A stretch of 7,080 bases of DNA, from contig CANHPI010000139.1 in the NCBI GenBank assembly GCA_947462425.1, forward strand, positions 1-7,080, in the 5' to 3' direction. A model generated the notes under the pieces. It saw only the letters and a list, made by a program, of their open reading frames with translations, made no database searches and had not been told where the DNA came from. Origin of the DNA: Bacteroidota bacterium. GTDB lineage: Bacteria > Bacteroidota > Bacteroidia > B-17B0 > B-17BO. The position numbers and the translations under genes were made by a program. Numbering within the stretch: position 1 is the first letter of the stretch; every line of letters starts with the position of its first letter. Below are positions 1 through 6,750 of this stretch, piece after piece.

Positions 1-103
1 AACTTACTAAGCATTTACCTAATATTTGAAATAAAAACAACCAAAAAAAGCAATTGTTTTAAAATAAAAATCCTATTTTTAAAATTCTTTAAAACAAGTA
101 AAA

Positions 104-970
104 ATGAAAGGAATAATATTAGCAGGTGGATCAGGAACCCGTTTACATCCATTAACATTAGCAATGAGTAAACAAATGATGCCCATTTATGACAAACCAA
201 TGATTTATTACCCATTATCGGTGTTAATGATGGCTGGTATTAATGAAGTTTTAATAATTTCAACTCCCCATGATTTACCAAATTTTGAACGTTTGTTAGG
301 CACAGGCGAACAGCTTGGATGTAAGTTTACTTATGCCGTTCAAGAAGTGCCAAATGGTTTGGCGCAAGCTTTTGTTATTGGCGAAGATTTTATTGGTAAT
401 GATAAAGTAGCTTTAGTATTAGGCGACAATATTTTTTATGGTGTTGGCTTAGGTCGGATGTTACAAAAAATTAATGATCCTGATGGTGGCGTTGTTTTTG
501 CTTATCATGTGAGTGATCCTGAACGTTATGGTGTTGTAGATTTTGACAAAGATTTTAATGTATTATCGATTGAAGAAAAACCAGAACATCCAAAATCAAA
601 TTATGCTGTACCGGGTTTATATTTTTATGACAATTCAGTAGTTGAAATTGCAAAAAATTTAAAACCTTCTGCACGAGGAGAATACGAAATAACTGATGTG
701 AACAAAGAATACCTGAATCGTAAACAATTAAAAGTTTCAATTTTAGATAGAGGTACTGCCTGGTTAGACACAGGAACATTTGCTTCCTTGATGCAAGCTA
801 GTCAATTTGTTCAGGTTATTGAAGAGCGTCAGGGATTAAAGATTGGGTGTATTGAAGAAGTAGCATTTAAAATGGGCTTTATTACAAAAGAGCAATTAAT
901 TAAAATAGCTACGCCGTTAACAAAAAGTGGTTACGGTACATATTTATTAAAAATGGCAGAAGCAAAATAG
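104..970 (+). CDS. rmlA: Glucose-1-phosphate thymidylyltransferase RmlA
   Basis: Cytoplasmic enzyme that joins glucose-1-phosphate and dTTP to give dTDP-glucose and pyrophosphate, the first step to dTDP-rhamnose and other dTDP-sugars used in surface polysaccharides. The 288 residues match the usual RmlA length of about 290. Visible motifs are the nucleotide-binding [11 protein letters not shown] at residues 8-18 with the following K23, LGDNIFYG at 106-113 (D108, metal), PERYGVV at 139-145, EEKP at 157-160, the sugar-site stretch up to GLYFYD at 171-176, and TAWLDTGT at 218-225 (D222, second metal ligand). [13 protein letters not shown] at 240-252 matches the C-terminal region typical of the tetrameric, feedback-inhibited enzymes. 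The ATG lies directly before the signature, after an A-rich leader without a Shine-Dalgarno sequence, as is usual in Bacteroidota. No rmlB, rmlC or rmlD follows; they could lie upstream of the window. The reading is intact with no sign of transfer. Confidence 0.96.
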   Translation: MKGIILAGGSGTRLHPLTLAMSKQMMPIYDKPMIYYPLSVLMMAGINEVLIISTPHDLPNFERLLGTGEQLGCKFTYAVQEVPNGLAQAFVIGEDFIGNDKVALVLGDNIFYGVGLGRMLQKINDPDGGVVFAYHVSDPERYGVVDFDKDFNVLSIEEKPEHPKSNYAVPGLYFYDNSVVEIAKNLKPSARGEYEITDVNKEYLNRKQLKVSILDRGTAWLDTGTFASLMQASQFVQVIEERQGLKIGCIEEVAFKMGFITKEQLIKIATPLTKSGYGTYLLKMAEAK

Positions 971-1146
971 AACCTTTAACCACATAGGCACATAGTTTGG
1001 TTTGGTCATAAATCTTTGAAGAGGAAAACTTAAATACCTATGTTCATTAATCGCAGATTCTATTATAATAAACTTTAATACACATTCTAAAACCACAAAA
1101 AGCTATGTTCCTATGTGGTTTAAAAAAGTAAACATAAAAACAAAAC
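971..1146. repeat. Intergenic repeat element with long inverted arms
   Basis: This 176-base gap between rmlA and the prenyl synthase has no ORF. It is framed by an inverted repeat: the 18 bases at 978-995 (AACCACATAGGCACATAG) are the reverse complement of 1103-1120 with one mismatch, separated by 107 bases. The octamer CTATGTTC occurs at 1038-1045 and again inside the right arm at 1103-1110. The right end also makes its own hairpin, AACCACA (1091-1097) against TGTGGTT (1114-1120), followed by an A-rich run. The middle contains TTAATCGCAGATT, a word I associate with dispersed intergenic repeats of flavobacteria; that association is from memory. It may be a small non-autonomous repeat (MITE- or REP-like) and could act as a processing or termination structure after rmlA. 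No direct-repeat target duplication was identified. Confidence 0.6.
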
Positions 1147-2130
1147 GTGCAAGCATACGCTACATTATTTAAAATATTAAATCAAGCTATTGATGAACAA
1201 CAAATTTCTTTAGGAATTGCAGTTCCTAAAGAAATGTATGAACCAATGAATTACATTATTGGTTTAGGTGGTAAACGGGTAAGACCTTTATTAACATTAG
1301 TAGGCTGTGATTTATTTGAAGCTAATCCAAATGAGGCTATTCATGCTGCTTTATCAGTAGAACTGTTTCATAATTTTTCATTAATTCATGATGATATTTT
1401 AGATAATGCGCCCTTGAGAAGAGGAAATACAACCGTTCATGAAAAATGGAATCATAATATAGCTTTATTGAGTGGCGATGGCATGATGGTTAAAGGTTTT
1501 GAAGTGCTTTCTAAATCAAATAATAAACATATCCCAGAATTATTAAGTTTGTTTGCAAAAACAGGATTAGAAGTTTGTGAAGGACAACAAATGGATATGA
1601 ATTTTGAAACGCAAGAAAAAGTAAGTGTTCATGATTATATAGACATGATAACTTTTAAAACTGCTGTTTTATTAGGCTGTAGTTTGCAAATGGGTGCTAT
1701 TTGTGCTAATGCATCTATCGAAAACCAAAAACATGTGTATGAATTTGGTAAGCATGTTGGTATTGCATTTCAAATATTGGATGATGTTTTAGATGTATAC
1801 GCAGATGATGAAAAATTTGGGAAACAAGTTGGTGGTGATATAATCTCTAATAAAAAAACATTTATGTTATTGGATGCATTTGAATTAGCTGATGAAAGCC
1901 AAACCAGACAATTAAATTATTTATTATATTCTAACGAAATTTCAACCGTAGAAAAGGTAAAACAAGTTACGGCTATTTACGATTTATTAGGCGTTAAAGA
2001 ATTAGCATTAACTGAAGCCAATAAACATACAGATATTGCTTTAAAACATTTAGAAGAATTAGATGCTAATCAATCAAAAAAAAATAATCTAAAAGAATTT
2101 GCTCTCCATTTATTAAATCGCGAAATGTAA
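1147..2130 (+). CDS. Isoprenyl diphosphate synthase (polyprenyl synthetase family)
   Basis: Trans-prenyltransferase that condenses isopentenyl diphosphate onto an allylic diphosphate, giving a C15-C20 or longer prenyl diphosphate for quinone side chains, carotenoids or lipid carriers. The 327 residues are a normal family length. Motifs in order: GGKRVRP at 41-47 (IPP-binding), first aspartate-rich motif DDILD at 82-86, RRG at 91-93, LSGDGM around 108-113, CEGQQMDM at 144-151, KT at 171-172, second aspartate-rich motif DDVLD at 212-216, and FGKQVGGD at 224-231. The first motif has no two-residue insertion and F77 lies five residues before it. By the known rules this resembles short-chain (type I GGPP synthase-like) enzymes rather than octa- or nonaprenyl synthases. 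The start is GTG: an in-frame TAA lies four codons upstream (1135-1137), there is no other start between, and the first internal ATG is residue 30, too close to the conserved core. Exact product length is uncertain. Confidence 0.93.
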   Translation: MQAYATLFKILNQAIDEQQISLGIAVPKEMYEPMNYIIGLGGKRVRPLLTLVGCDLFEANPNEAIHAALSVELFHNFSLIHDDILDNAPLRRGNTTVHEKWNHNIALLSGDGMMVKGFEVLSKSNNKHIPELLSLFAKTGLEVCEGQQMDMNFETQEKVSVHDYIDMITFKTAVLLGCSLQMGAICANASIENQKHVYEFGKHVGIAFQILDDVLDVYADDEKFGKQVGGDIISNKKTFMLLDAFELADESQTRQLNYLLYSNEISTVEKVKQVTAIYDLLGVKELALTEANKHTDIALKHLEELDANQSKKNNLKEFALHLLNREM

Positions 2131-2145
2131 TTTTACAGATTGTGT

Positions 2146-2172
2146 GTCATCCTGAGTGAATTTGAGGAGCTC
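2146..2172. repeat. Possible fragment of a dispersed Bacteroidota intergenic repeat
   Basis: The 63-base spacer between the prenyl synthase and the thioesterase contains GTCATCCTGAGTGAA followed by a TTTGAGGAGCTC segment. This resembles a common intergenic repeat of Bacteroidota genomes whose core reads roughly GTCATCCTGAGCGAA followed by a purine-rich GAAGGA stretch. The resemblance is recalled, not searched. It is locally richer in G and C than its surroundings. Only one copy is present in the window, so repetitiveness cannot be shown here. Confidence 0.4.
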
Positions 2173-2193
2173 AAACTAATTAATTATTAAATC

Positions 2194-2631
2194 ATGGAAC
2201 TGCACGAACTACTAGCTTCTTATATTCATAAACTTAAAATTCAAGTTCGATTTAAGGATATTGATAAGCAAGGGCACGTTAATAACGCTAATCATATTAC
2301 ATATTTTGAAACTGCCAGAGTTGAATATTTTAAAGATGTATTTAGAAATAATATTGACTGGATTAAAACAGGAATGATTTTAGCAAATACAGAAATCACC
2401 TATAAACGTCCAATTTTATTAGAAGATGAGGTGTTTTGCTACACAAAAATTACACGTTTTGGCACTAAAAGTTTTGAAATAGAAAACGTTTTAACTATTG
2501 AAGATGGTCATAATAAATTTCTTTGCGCTTATGGAAAAAGCACTTTGGTTTGCATAAATTATGACACTAAAGAAACCATCGAAGTACCCCAAAAATGGGT
2601 TGATTCCGTTAAATCATACGAGAAATTGTAA
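2194..2631 (+). CDS. Hotdog-fold acyl-CoA thioesterase (4HBT/YbgC type)
   Basis: Predicted cytoplasmic thioesterase that hydrolyses an acyl-CoA or aryl-CoA thioester; the substrate cannot be told from sequence. The 145 residues form one hotdog domain. The family signature is near the N-terminus: VRFKDIDKQGHVNNA at 18-32, with the D22/D24 pair at the position of the catalytic acid and the GHVNNA turn, followed by YFETARVEYFK at 37-47 on the long helix. ITYKRPI at 68-74 begins the central strand typical of 4HBT proteins. ATG is fixed as the start because an in-frame TAA lies two codons upstream (2188-2190). It follows the prenyl synthase by 63 bases on the same strand and may be cotranscribed with it, although the spacer carries a repeat-like segment. 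A role in clearing acyl-CoA or in thioester housekeeping is likely; a pathway cannot be assigned. A fatty acyl-ACP thioesterase role is a less likely alternative. Confidence 0.88.
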   Translation: MELHELLASYIHKLKIQVRFKDIDKQGHVNNANHITYFETARVEYFKDVFRNNIDWIKTGMILANTEITYKRPILLEDEVFCYTKITRFGTKSFEIENVLTIEDGHNKFLCAYGKSTLVCINYDTKETIEVPQKWVDSVKSYEKL

Positions 2632-2632
2632 T

Positions 2633-2654
2633 CTTAATTTTAGTTTAAATTAAG
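2633..2654. other. AT-rich hairpin after the thioesterase gene
   Basis: CTTAATTT (2633-2640) and AAATTAAG (2647-2654) form a perfect 8-bp stem with a 6-base loop starting one base after the thioesterase stop codon. There is no T-run after it and the stem has only two G-C pairs when folded, so it is at best a weak terminator or an RNA-stability element. It lies 57 bases before the next start codon. Confidence 0.3.
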
Positions 2655-2711
2655 GGCAACTTCTATTAATCTGCAATATTTTTGTTATTTTTACCTTATT
2701 ACTATTTTAAT

Positions 2712-3695
2712 ATGAAGACATTAGTAGAAGGATTTACAAAACAATTACAAGAAGCTTTAGATATTGCAAATTCTGCAATTCTTACTCAAAAAACAAACAT
2801 TCAAAATATTGTTGTAACAGGACTTGGAGGCTCTGGTATTGGAGGTACAATTTTATCTGAATTAATACAGAGTGAATGTCCAATTCCTGTAATTGTAAAT
2901 AAAGATTATTTTTTATCGAAATTTGTTGACTCAAATTCATTGGTAATTATTTCTTCATATAGTGGAAATACCGAAGAAACGCTTTCGGCAATGAAACAAG
3001 CAATTGATAAAAATGCTCAAATTGTTTGTATAACGAGTGGGGGCGAAGTTCAGGCAATTGCTGAAAAATATAAATTTGATACAATTATTATCCCGGGTGG
3101 TCATCCTCCTCGCTCTTGTATAGGTTACTCCTTAGTTCAATTATTTAAAATTATTCAGTTTAATGGATTTGTAAAAACAGATTTACTTAATCAGGTTCAA
3201 ACATCTATTACTTTATTAAATGAAGAAAATGATGCTATTAAAGTTGAAGCAACATTAATAGCCAAGAAATTAGCACATAAAATTCCTGTTATCTATTCTT
3301 TAGGTTCTTGCGAAGGAGCAGCTGTTAGATTTAGACAACAAATAAACGAAAATAGTAAAATGTTATGTTGGCATCATACTTTGCCTGAAATGAATCATAA
3401 TGAATTAGTAGGTTGGACTGAAAAAAATGACTCATTAGCCGTTGTTACTTTTAGAACTTCTTTTGATTATGAAAGAACTATTAAACGTTATGAAATTTGT
3501 AAAGAATTATTTACAAAATACAGTCACTCTGTTACAGATATTACAGCAAAAGGAACATCAAAAGTTGAACAGTTTTTTTATTTAATAAATATTGGAGATT
3601 GGATTTCTTGTTATATCGCGGATATAAAAAATATAGATGCTACTGAAGTTAATGTGATCACTAATTTAAAAAACGAATTAGCTAAGCTTAACTAA
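2712..3695 (+). CDS. Bifunctional phosphoglucose/phosphomannose isomerase
   Basis: SIS-fold isomerase that interconverts fructose-6-phosphate with glucose-6-phosphate and with mannose-6-phosphate, linking glycolysis to nucleotide-sugar precursors in the cytoplasm. The protein has 327 residues, usual for this family. The first SIS domain has GLGGSGIGG at 37-45 and SSYSGNTEETLSA at 81-93 (phosphate-binding serines and threonine). PPRSCIGYS at 132-140 holds the arginine (R134) characteristic of PGI/PMI. The C-terminal half has RFRQQINENSK at 206-216, where E213 matches the catalytic base, and LPEMNHNELVGW at 224-235, where H229 matches the ring-opening histidine. An upstream in-frame TTG at 2682 would add ten unconserved residues; the ATG at 2712 fits homologues (MKTLVEGF start) and is preferred. 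It is followed by lipB after 18 bases, so the two are probably cotranscribed. No gene for a separate, larger PGI is visible here. Confidence 0.94.
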   Translation: MKTLVEGFTKQLQEALDIANSAILTQKTNIQNIVVTGLGGSGIGGTILSELIQSECPIPVIVNKDYFLSKFVDSNSLVIISSYSGNTEETLSAMKQAIDKNAQIVCITSGGEVQAIAEKYKFDTIIIPGGHPPRSCIGYSLVQLFKIIQFNGFVKTDLLNQVQTSITLLNEENDAIKVEATLIAKKLAHKIPVIYSLGSCEGAAVRFRQQINENSKMLCWHHTLPEMNHNELVGWTEKNDSLAVVTFRTSFDYERTIKRYEICKELFTKYSHSVTDITAKGTSKVEQFFYLINIGDWISCYIADIKNIDATEVNVITNLKNELAKLN

Positions 3696-3713
3696 TTCCT
3701 AAATAAATTTACT

Positions 3714-4424
3714 TTGAGCAAACAAGTACTTTTTAAAGACCTTGGTCTTATGGACTTTAAAGCCTGTTGGGACTTTCAAGAAAGTTTATTTAATGACACA
3801 GTTGCTCAAAAAATAACTAATAGAAATTTAGAGCCACAGCAACAAATTGAAACAAAAAATCATTTGTTATTTGTCGAACATCCTCACGTATACACATTAG
3901 GTAAAAGCGGAGATGCCTCACACCTTTTAATTAATGATAATCAACTGGAAGAGAAAAAAGCAACTTACTATAAAATAAATCGCGGCGGGGATATTACATA
4001 TCACGGACCGGGGCAGTTAGTTGGTTATCCTATTTTAGACTTAGATCATTTTTTTACAGACATTCATAAATACCTGCGCTTATTAGAAGAAACTATTATT
4101 TTAACACTGGATGAATATGGAATTAAAGCGGGTAGAAGCAAAGGAGAAACGGGAGTTTGGTTAGATGAAGACAATGTTTTTAAAGCACGGAAAATTTGTG
4201 CTATGGGTGTTCGATGCAGTAGATGGGTTACCATGCATGGATGGGGATTTAATGTAAATTCCGATTTAAATTATTTTTCAAACATTATCCCATGTGGTAT
4301 ACAAGATAAAGCTGTTACCAGCTTAAATAAAGAACTTGGAGAAGAGGTAGATATGATTGAAATAAAAGAAAAATTAAAAAAACATTTTAGTGTTTTGTTT
4401 GAGTGTAAACTCATCTATCAATAA
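3714..4424 (+). CDS. lipB: Octanoyl-[ACP]:protein N-octanoyltransferase LipB
   Basis: Cytoplasmic enzyme that moves the octanoyl group from acyl carrier protein to the lipoyl-domain lysine of pyruvate and 2-oxoglutarate dehydrogenase subunits or GcvH; LipA then inserts sulfur. The 236 residues are standard. Visible motifs: VEHPHVYTLGKSGD at 54-67, the signature RGGDITYHGPGQLVGYPI at 90-107, GETGVWL at 144-150, ARKICAMGVR at 158-167 with catalytic K160, VTMHGWGFNVN at 172-182, and IIPCGIQDKAVTSL at 191-204 with nucleophile C194. The start is TTG: the frame is closed by the preceding gene's own stop (TAA at 3693-3695), and no ATG or GTG lies between. The first internal ATG (residue 13) would remove the conserved FKDLG strand. 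It shares the reading frame of the upstream isomerase and lies 18 bases after it. No lipA is in the window. Confidence 0.95.
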   Translation: MSKQVLFKDLGLMDFKACWDFQESLFNDTVAQKITNRNLEPQQQIETKNHLLFVEHPHVYTLGKSGDASHLLINDNQLEEKKATYYKINRGGDITYHGPGQLVGYPILDLDHFFTDIHKYLRLLEETIILTLDEYGIKAGRSKGETGVWLDEDNVFKARKICAMGVRCSRWVTMHGWGFNVNSDLNYFSNIIPCGIQDKAVTSLNKELGEEVDMIEIKEKLKKHFSVLFECKLIYQ

Positions 4425-4544
4425 AATTTCTGTAATACTAAATGCTTAAATTGTACAAAAATATATGATACAAATTGAAAAGTTTTTTATCAAATAAAAT
4501 AGATTTGAGCACAGGAAATCCATTTATATAAGATTCTTTTCTTT

Positions 4545-4565
4545 GTAATAAACATTGTTTATAAC
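4545..4565. repeat. 21-base near-perfect palindrome
   Basis: GTAATAAACATTGTTTATAAC folds into ATAAAC/GTTTAT with a 3-base loop plus an outer GT/AC pair after one A-A mismatch. It is in the convergent gap, far from any start codon, so an operator role is unlikely. A short hairpin ending both convergent transcripts, or chance in AT-rich DNA, are the alternatives. Confidence 0.3.
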
Positions 4566-4598
4566 GAAGGGTTATTGGGATGGGTAATTAAGCGCTAA

Positions 4599-4622
4599 TA
4601 TTCCCTTTCTAAATAAGGAATA
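4599..4622. other. Weak hairpin in the convergent gap
   Basis: TATTCC (4599-4604) pairs perfectly with GGAATA (4617-4622) around a 12-base loop. An overlapping ATAGT...ACTAT pair starts at 4620. Neither is followed by a T-run on either strand. It may contribute to transcript ends of the convergent genes, but the support is thin. Confidence 0.2.
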
Positions 4623-4672
4623 GTTACTAATACTATCAGAAAGAAATTCTCAATATTTTTTATTTTTTAGAT

Positions 4673-6628
4673 TTAAGTCCCCAATTTTTTAATACACTTC
4701 CAAATCAATATCACATCTTTTTCAATTTTATAATCTTTAGCGTAACGTAAATTAGCTAATTTAATTTTATCGTTATCTAACATATCTGAACTGATAAGCA
4801 TTGAGGGTGATAATATAGAACGTTTAATTTCAGGCAAGGATTTATCAGTGTTTTTACCATAACCAACCCATGAATAAAAGCCGAATAAAACATTCAGACA
4901 ATTTAAAAAATAGTTTTGTTTTTGCTCCTGAATAAAAAGTAAAATCGGACTAAAAAGTAGGGCGAGAATACTTACTCCAATATCTAACAAACGTTTATTT
5001 CGTTTATTATTTGACTTTGAAATACTATTCACATCAATCATATACAAATCTCCGGCTGTATCAATATTATTGCTTCCAATAATTGATAAACTTTCAGGAG
5101 GCGCTATTTTAAAATCAACACCACTCGATACAAGAGTCAACATATTATTTATAATAAATTGTGTACTAATATCTTTTGCACAAAAAATAATTTCATTAAT
5201 CTGATGCACTTTAATAATTTCATCAATTTGTATTATTTTTCCAATATAATAAGGATTATGTACACCGTTATTTTCGGCACTTACAAAGCCAACAAATGAA
5301 GGATTAGCATGTGTTTCTTTTAATAAAGCCGATACTCTATTAAACTCCTGTTCTTCGCCAATAATGGCAATGCGTTTTGTTTTAGCGCTAAATAAGCTGT
5401 ATGATTTTAATTTTAATAAATGAAATAAAATTCTTGTTAAAACAAAACATAACAAGGCCCAACTGGTTCCTAATAAAATTAATGCTCTCGAAAACCTTAA
5501 ATATTCGGGTAATAAAGAATAGCCCATTAAAATAAAAACGGTTCCAACTATCACCCCTCGCATAATTTTAAATAGCTTAATTGGTTTGTCGAAGCCTCCA
5601 TTAAAATAAACCATAATAATCCAGGCAAGCGCATATAAAGGAAAGGCTACATTTAATAATTTTTCAGAATAAATATCCTCGTCAAAACCTGTGTTTTGCT
5701 GATAAATATTTTTTATCACAAACAAACCAAAAGTGATAACACTAAAATCTAAAATAGGAACTGTAAATGCTTTTAAAAACCTTGATAATAAAGCTATTCC
5801 TGCTTTTAAAAAAATAGCCAAATGTATTAACGCATTAAACCAAAATGCATTTGAACCACTGAAATGTTTTTTAGAAAAAATAGCCATGGCTTTGTAAAAA
5901 ATGATCACATAGTTTAAACTACTTCGTTTTGTACTTTCGCCTTTGTAATGAATGATTTGTGTTTGCGGAAAATAATAATTTTTATAACCTGCTTTTTTAA
6001 TACGATACGATAAATCAATATCTTCTCCATACATAAAAAAGGTTTCATCTAATAAACCAATTGTATCAAGCACCGATTTGCGCATCAGCATAAAAGCACC
6101 ACTAATAACATCAATTTCGTTTATCTGATTCTCAGGAAGAAATGACAAATGATATTTCCCGAATTTTTTTGATTTTGGAAAAAATCTTGAGAACCCAAAC
6201 ATTTTATAAAAAGCAACAGAAGGTGTAGGCAAGCCTCTTTTCGATTCTGGCGCAAAGTTCCCTTGTCCGTCTAACATTTTTACTCCTAAACCTCCGGCTT
6301 CGGGATGGGCATCCATAAAAGCAATACTTTTTGTAAAAGTATCTTCTTGAACAACTGTGTCAGGATTTAGCAATAACACATATTCCCCCTTTGCCAATTT
6401 TATTGCTTGGTTATTTGCAACAGAAAAACCGGTATTAGTTTTATTGACTATTAAATTTATTTGAGGAAATTTATCTTTGATAAGCGTAACAGAGCCATCT
6501 ACAGAATTATTATCTACTACAAATATTTCACAGTTAATATTCTCTGAGGCTTTTAGCACAGAAAACAAGCACTGTTCAATAAAGTGCTTTACATTGTAGT
6601 TTACAATAACAACTGATAATTTAGTCAC
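4673..6628 (-). CDS. GT2 glycosyltransferase fused to a glycosylphosphotransferase-like membrane module
   Basis: Likely a membrane-bound enzyme that adds a sugar, perhaps rhamnose, to a lipid-linked or surface glycan; donor and acceptor are unknown. Residues 1-260 form a GT-A domain of family GT2, rhamnosyltransferase (WbbL)-like: VVIVNYN 6-12, VVDNNSVDGS 37-46, NTGFSVANNQA 65-75, LLLNPDT 85-91 (acidic metal-site D90) and FFMYGEDIDLSYR 197-209 with the ED pair 202-203. About five hydrophobic segments follow (roughly 265-285, 290-308, 324-342, 357-376, 383-404). Then comes a Rossmann-like region, RIAIIGEEQEFNRV at 419-432 through about 540, as in WbaP/WcaJ-type phosphoglycosyltransferases. KRLLDIGVSILALLFSP at 545-561 matches the start of their catalytic domain, but the usual QxRxG, KFRSM and VGPRPE motifs are absent; only SWVGY at 586-590 recalls VGPRP. 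The start is GTG, fixed by an in-frame TAG two codons upstream. The C-terminal half is probably not a sugar-phosphate transferase. Confidence 0.88.
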   Translation of the reverse strand: MTKLSVVIVNYNVKHFIEQCLFSVLKASENINCEIFVVDNNSVDGSVTLIKDKFPQINLIVNKTNTGFSVANNQAIKLAKGEYVLLLNPDTVVQEDTFTKSIAFMDAHPEAGGLGVKMLDGQGNFAPESKRGLPTPSVAFYKMFGFSRFFPKSKKFGKYHLSFLPENQINEIDVISGAFMLMRKSVLDTIGLLDETFFMYGEDIDLSYRIKKAGYKNYYFPQTQIIHYKGESTKRSSLNYVIIFYKAMAIFSKKHFSGSNAFWFNALIHLAIFLKAGIALLSRFLKAFTVPILDFSVITFGLFVIKNIYQQNTGFDEDIYSEKLLNVAFPLYALAWIIMVYFNGGFDKPIKLFKIMRGVIVGTVFILMGYSLLPEYLRFSRALILLGTSWALLCFVLTRILFHLLKLKSYSLFSAKTKRIAIIGEEQEFNRVSALLKETHANPSFVGFVSAENNGVHNPYYIGKIIQIDEIIKVHQINEIIFCAKDISTQFIINNMLTLVSSGVDFKIAPPESLSIIGSNNIDTAGDLYMIDVNSISKSNNKRNKRLLDIGVSILALLFSPILLFIQEQKQNYFLNCLNVLFGFYSWVGYGKNTDKSLPEIKRSILSPSMLISSDMLDNDKIKLANLRYAKDYKIEKDVILIWKCIKKLGT

Positions 6629-6710
6629 AAGCTATAAGCCGTTAAAAATAACAAAATAATACAATAAATAAAGTATTTAAAAAAGACCGTTAAAATTGAA
6701 AAAAAAGTAT

Positions 6711-6718
6711 TAAATTCG
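6711..6718 (+). promoter_or_regulatory. Possible Bacteroidota -7 promoter element for the tRNA gene
   Basis: TAAATTCG matches five of the six fixed positions of the Bacteroidota -7 consensus TAnnTTTG and lies 32 bases before the mature tRNA. This would place transcription start near 6725 and leave a leader of about 25 bases. The only good TTG upstream (6696-6698) is 12 bases away, closer than the usual 17-23, so the -33 partner is not convincing. Confidence 0.33.
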
Positions 6719-6727
6719 CATTCCAAA

Positions 6728-6746
6728 TTTTAAGTAATACTTAAAA
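6728..6746. repeat. Perfect 8-bp palindrome just before the tRNA
   Basis: TTTTAAGT and ACTTAAAA form a perfect inverted repeat with a 3-base centre (AAT), four bases before the mature tRNA 5' end. If the predicted start near 6725 is right, the palindrome makes a hairpin at the very 5' end of the precursor, next to the RNase P site. Otherwise it could be a protein-binding site in the divergent promoter region shared with the glycosyltransferase. AT-rich chance occurrence remains possible. Confidence 0.35.
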
Positions 6747-6750
6747 AACT

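Larger units (their letters stand above)
4425..4672. other. Convergent intergenic gap, no gene seen
   Basis: This 248-base AT-rich spacer separates the ends of lipB (+) and the glycosyltransferase (-). All frames are broken by stops at short distance and no RNA gene is recognised. It contains two small palindromes, described separately, but no classical G-C-rich stem with a T-run for either gene. A 4656-4668 T-rich run lies directly after the glycosyltransferase stop but, read on the - strand, it is an A-run and not a terminator tail. Confidence 0.7.

Noticed and set aside
34..59. AAAACAA...TTGTTTT hairpin upstream of rmlA as a terminator or riboswitch
   Set aside because: Seven mostly A-T pairs with a 12-base loop in a poly-A region is expected by chance; there is no G-C core and no conserved aptamer feature.
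1..103. Open + strand frame from base 1 and an opposite-strand ORF at 15-215 that could be genes
   Set aside because: The sequence is almost pure A/T, the translations are low-complexity Lys/Phe/Ile/Leu with no recognisable motif, and both run into the well-supported rmlA start.
555..779. Opposite-strand ORF of 74 codons inside rmlA
   Set aside because: It is a shadow of rmlA, which has strong motifs throughout; the antisense translation shows no family signature.
2682..2711. TTG start giving a 337-residue isomerase
   Set aside because: The ten added residues are hydrophobic and aromatic, derive from AT-rich leader DNA and are not seen in the family; the ATG at 2712 gives the typical N-terminus.
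4425..4672. A small RNA or small protein in the convergent gap
   Set aside because: No promoter-like pair, no strong terminator and only very short AT-rich ORFs without motifs were found.
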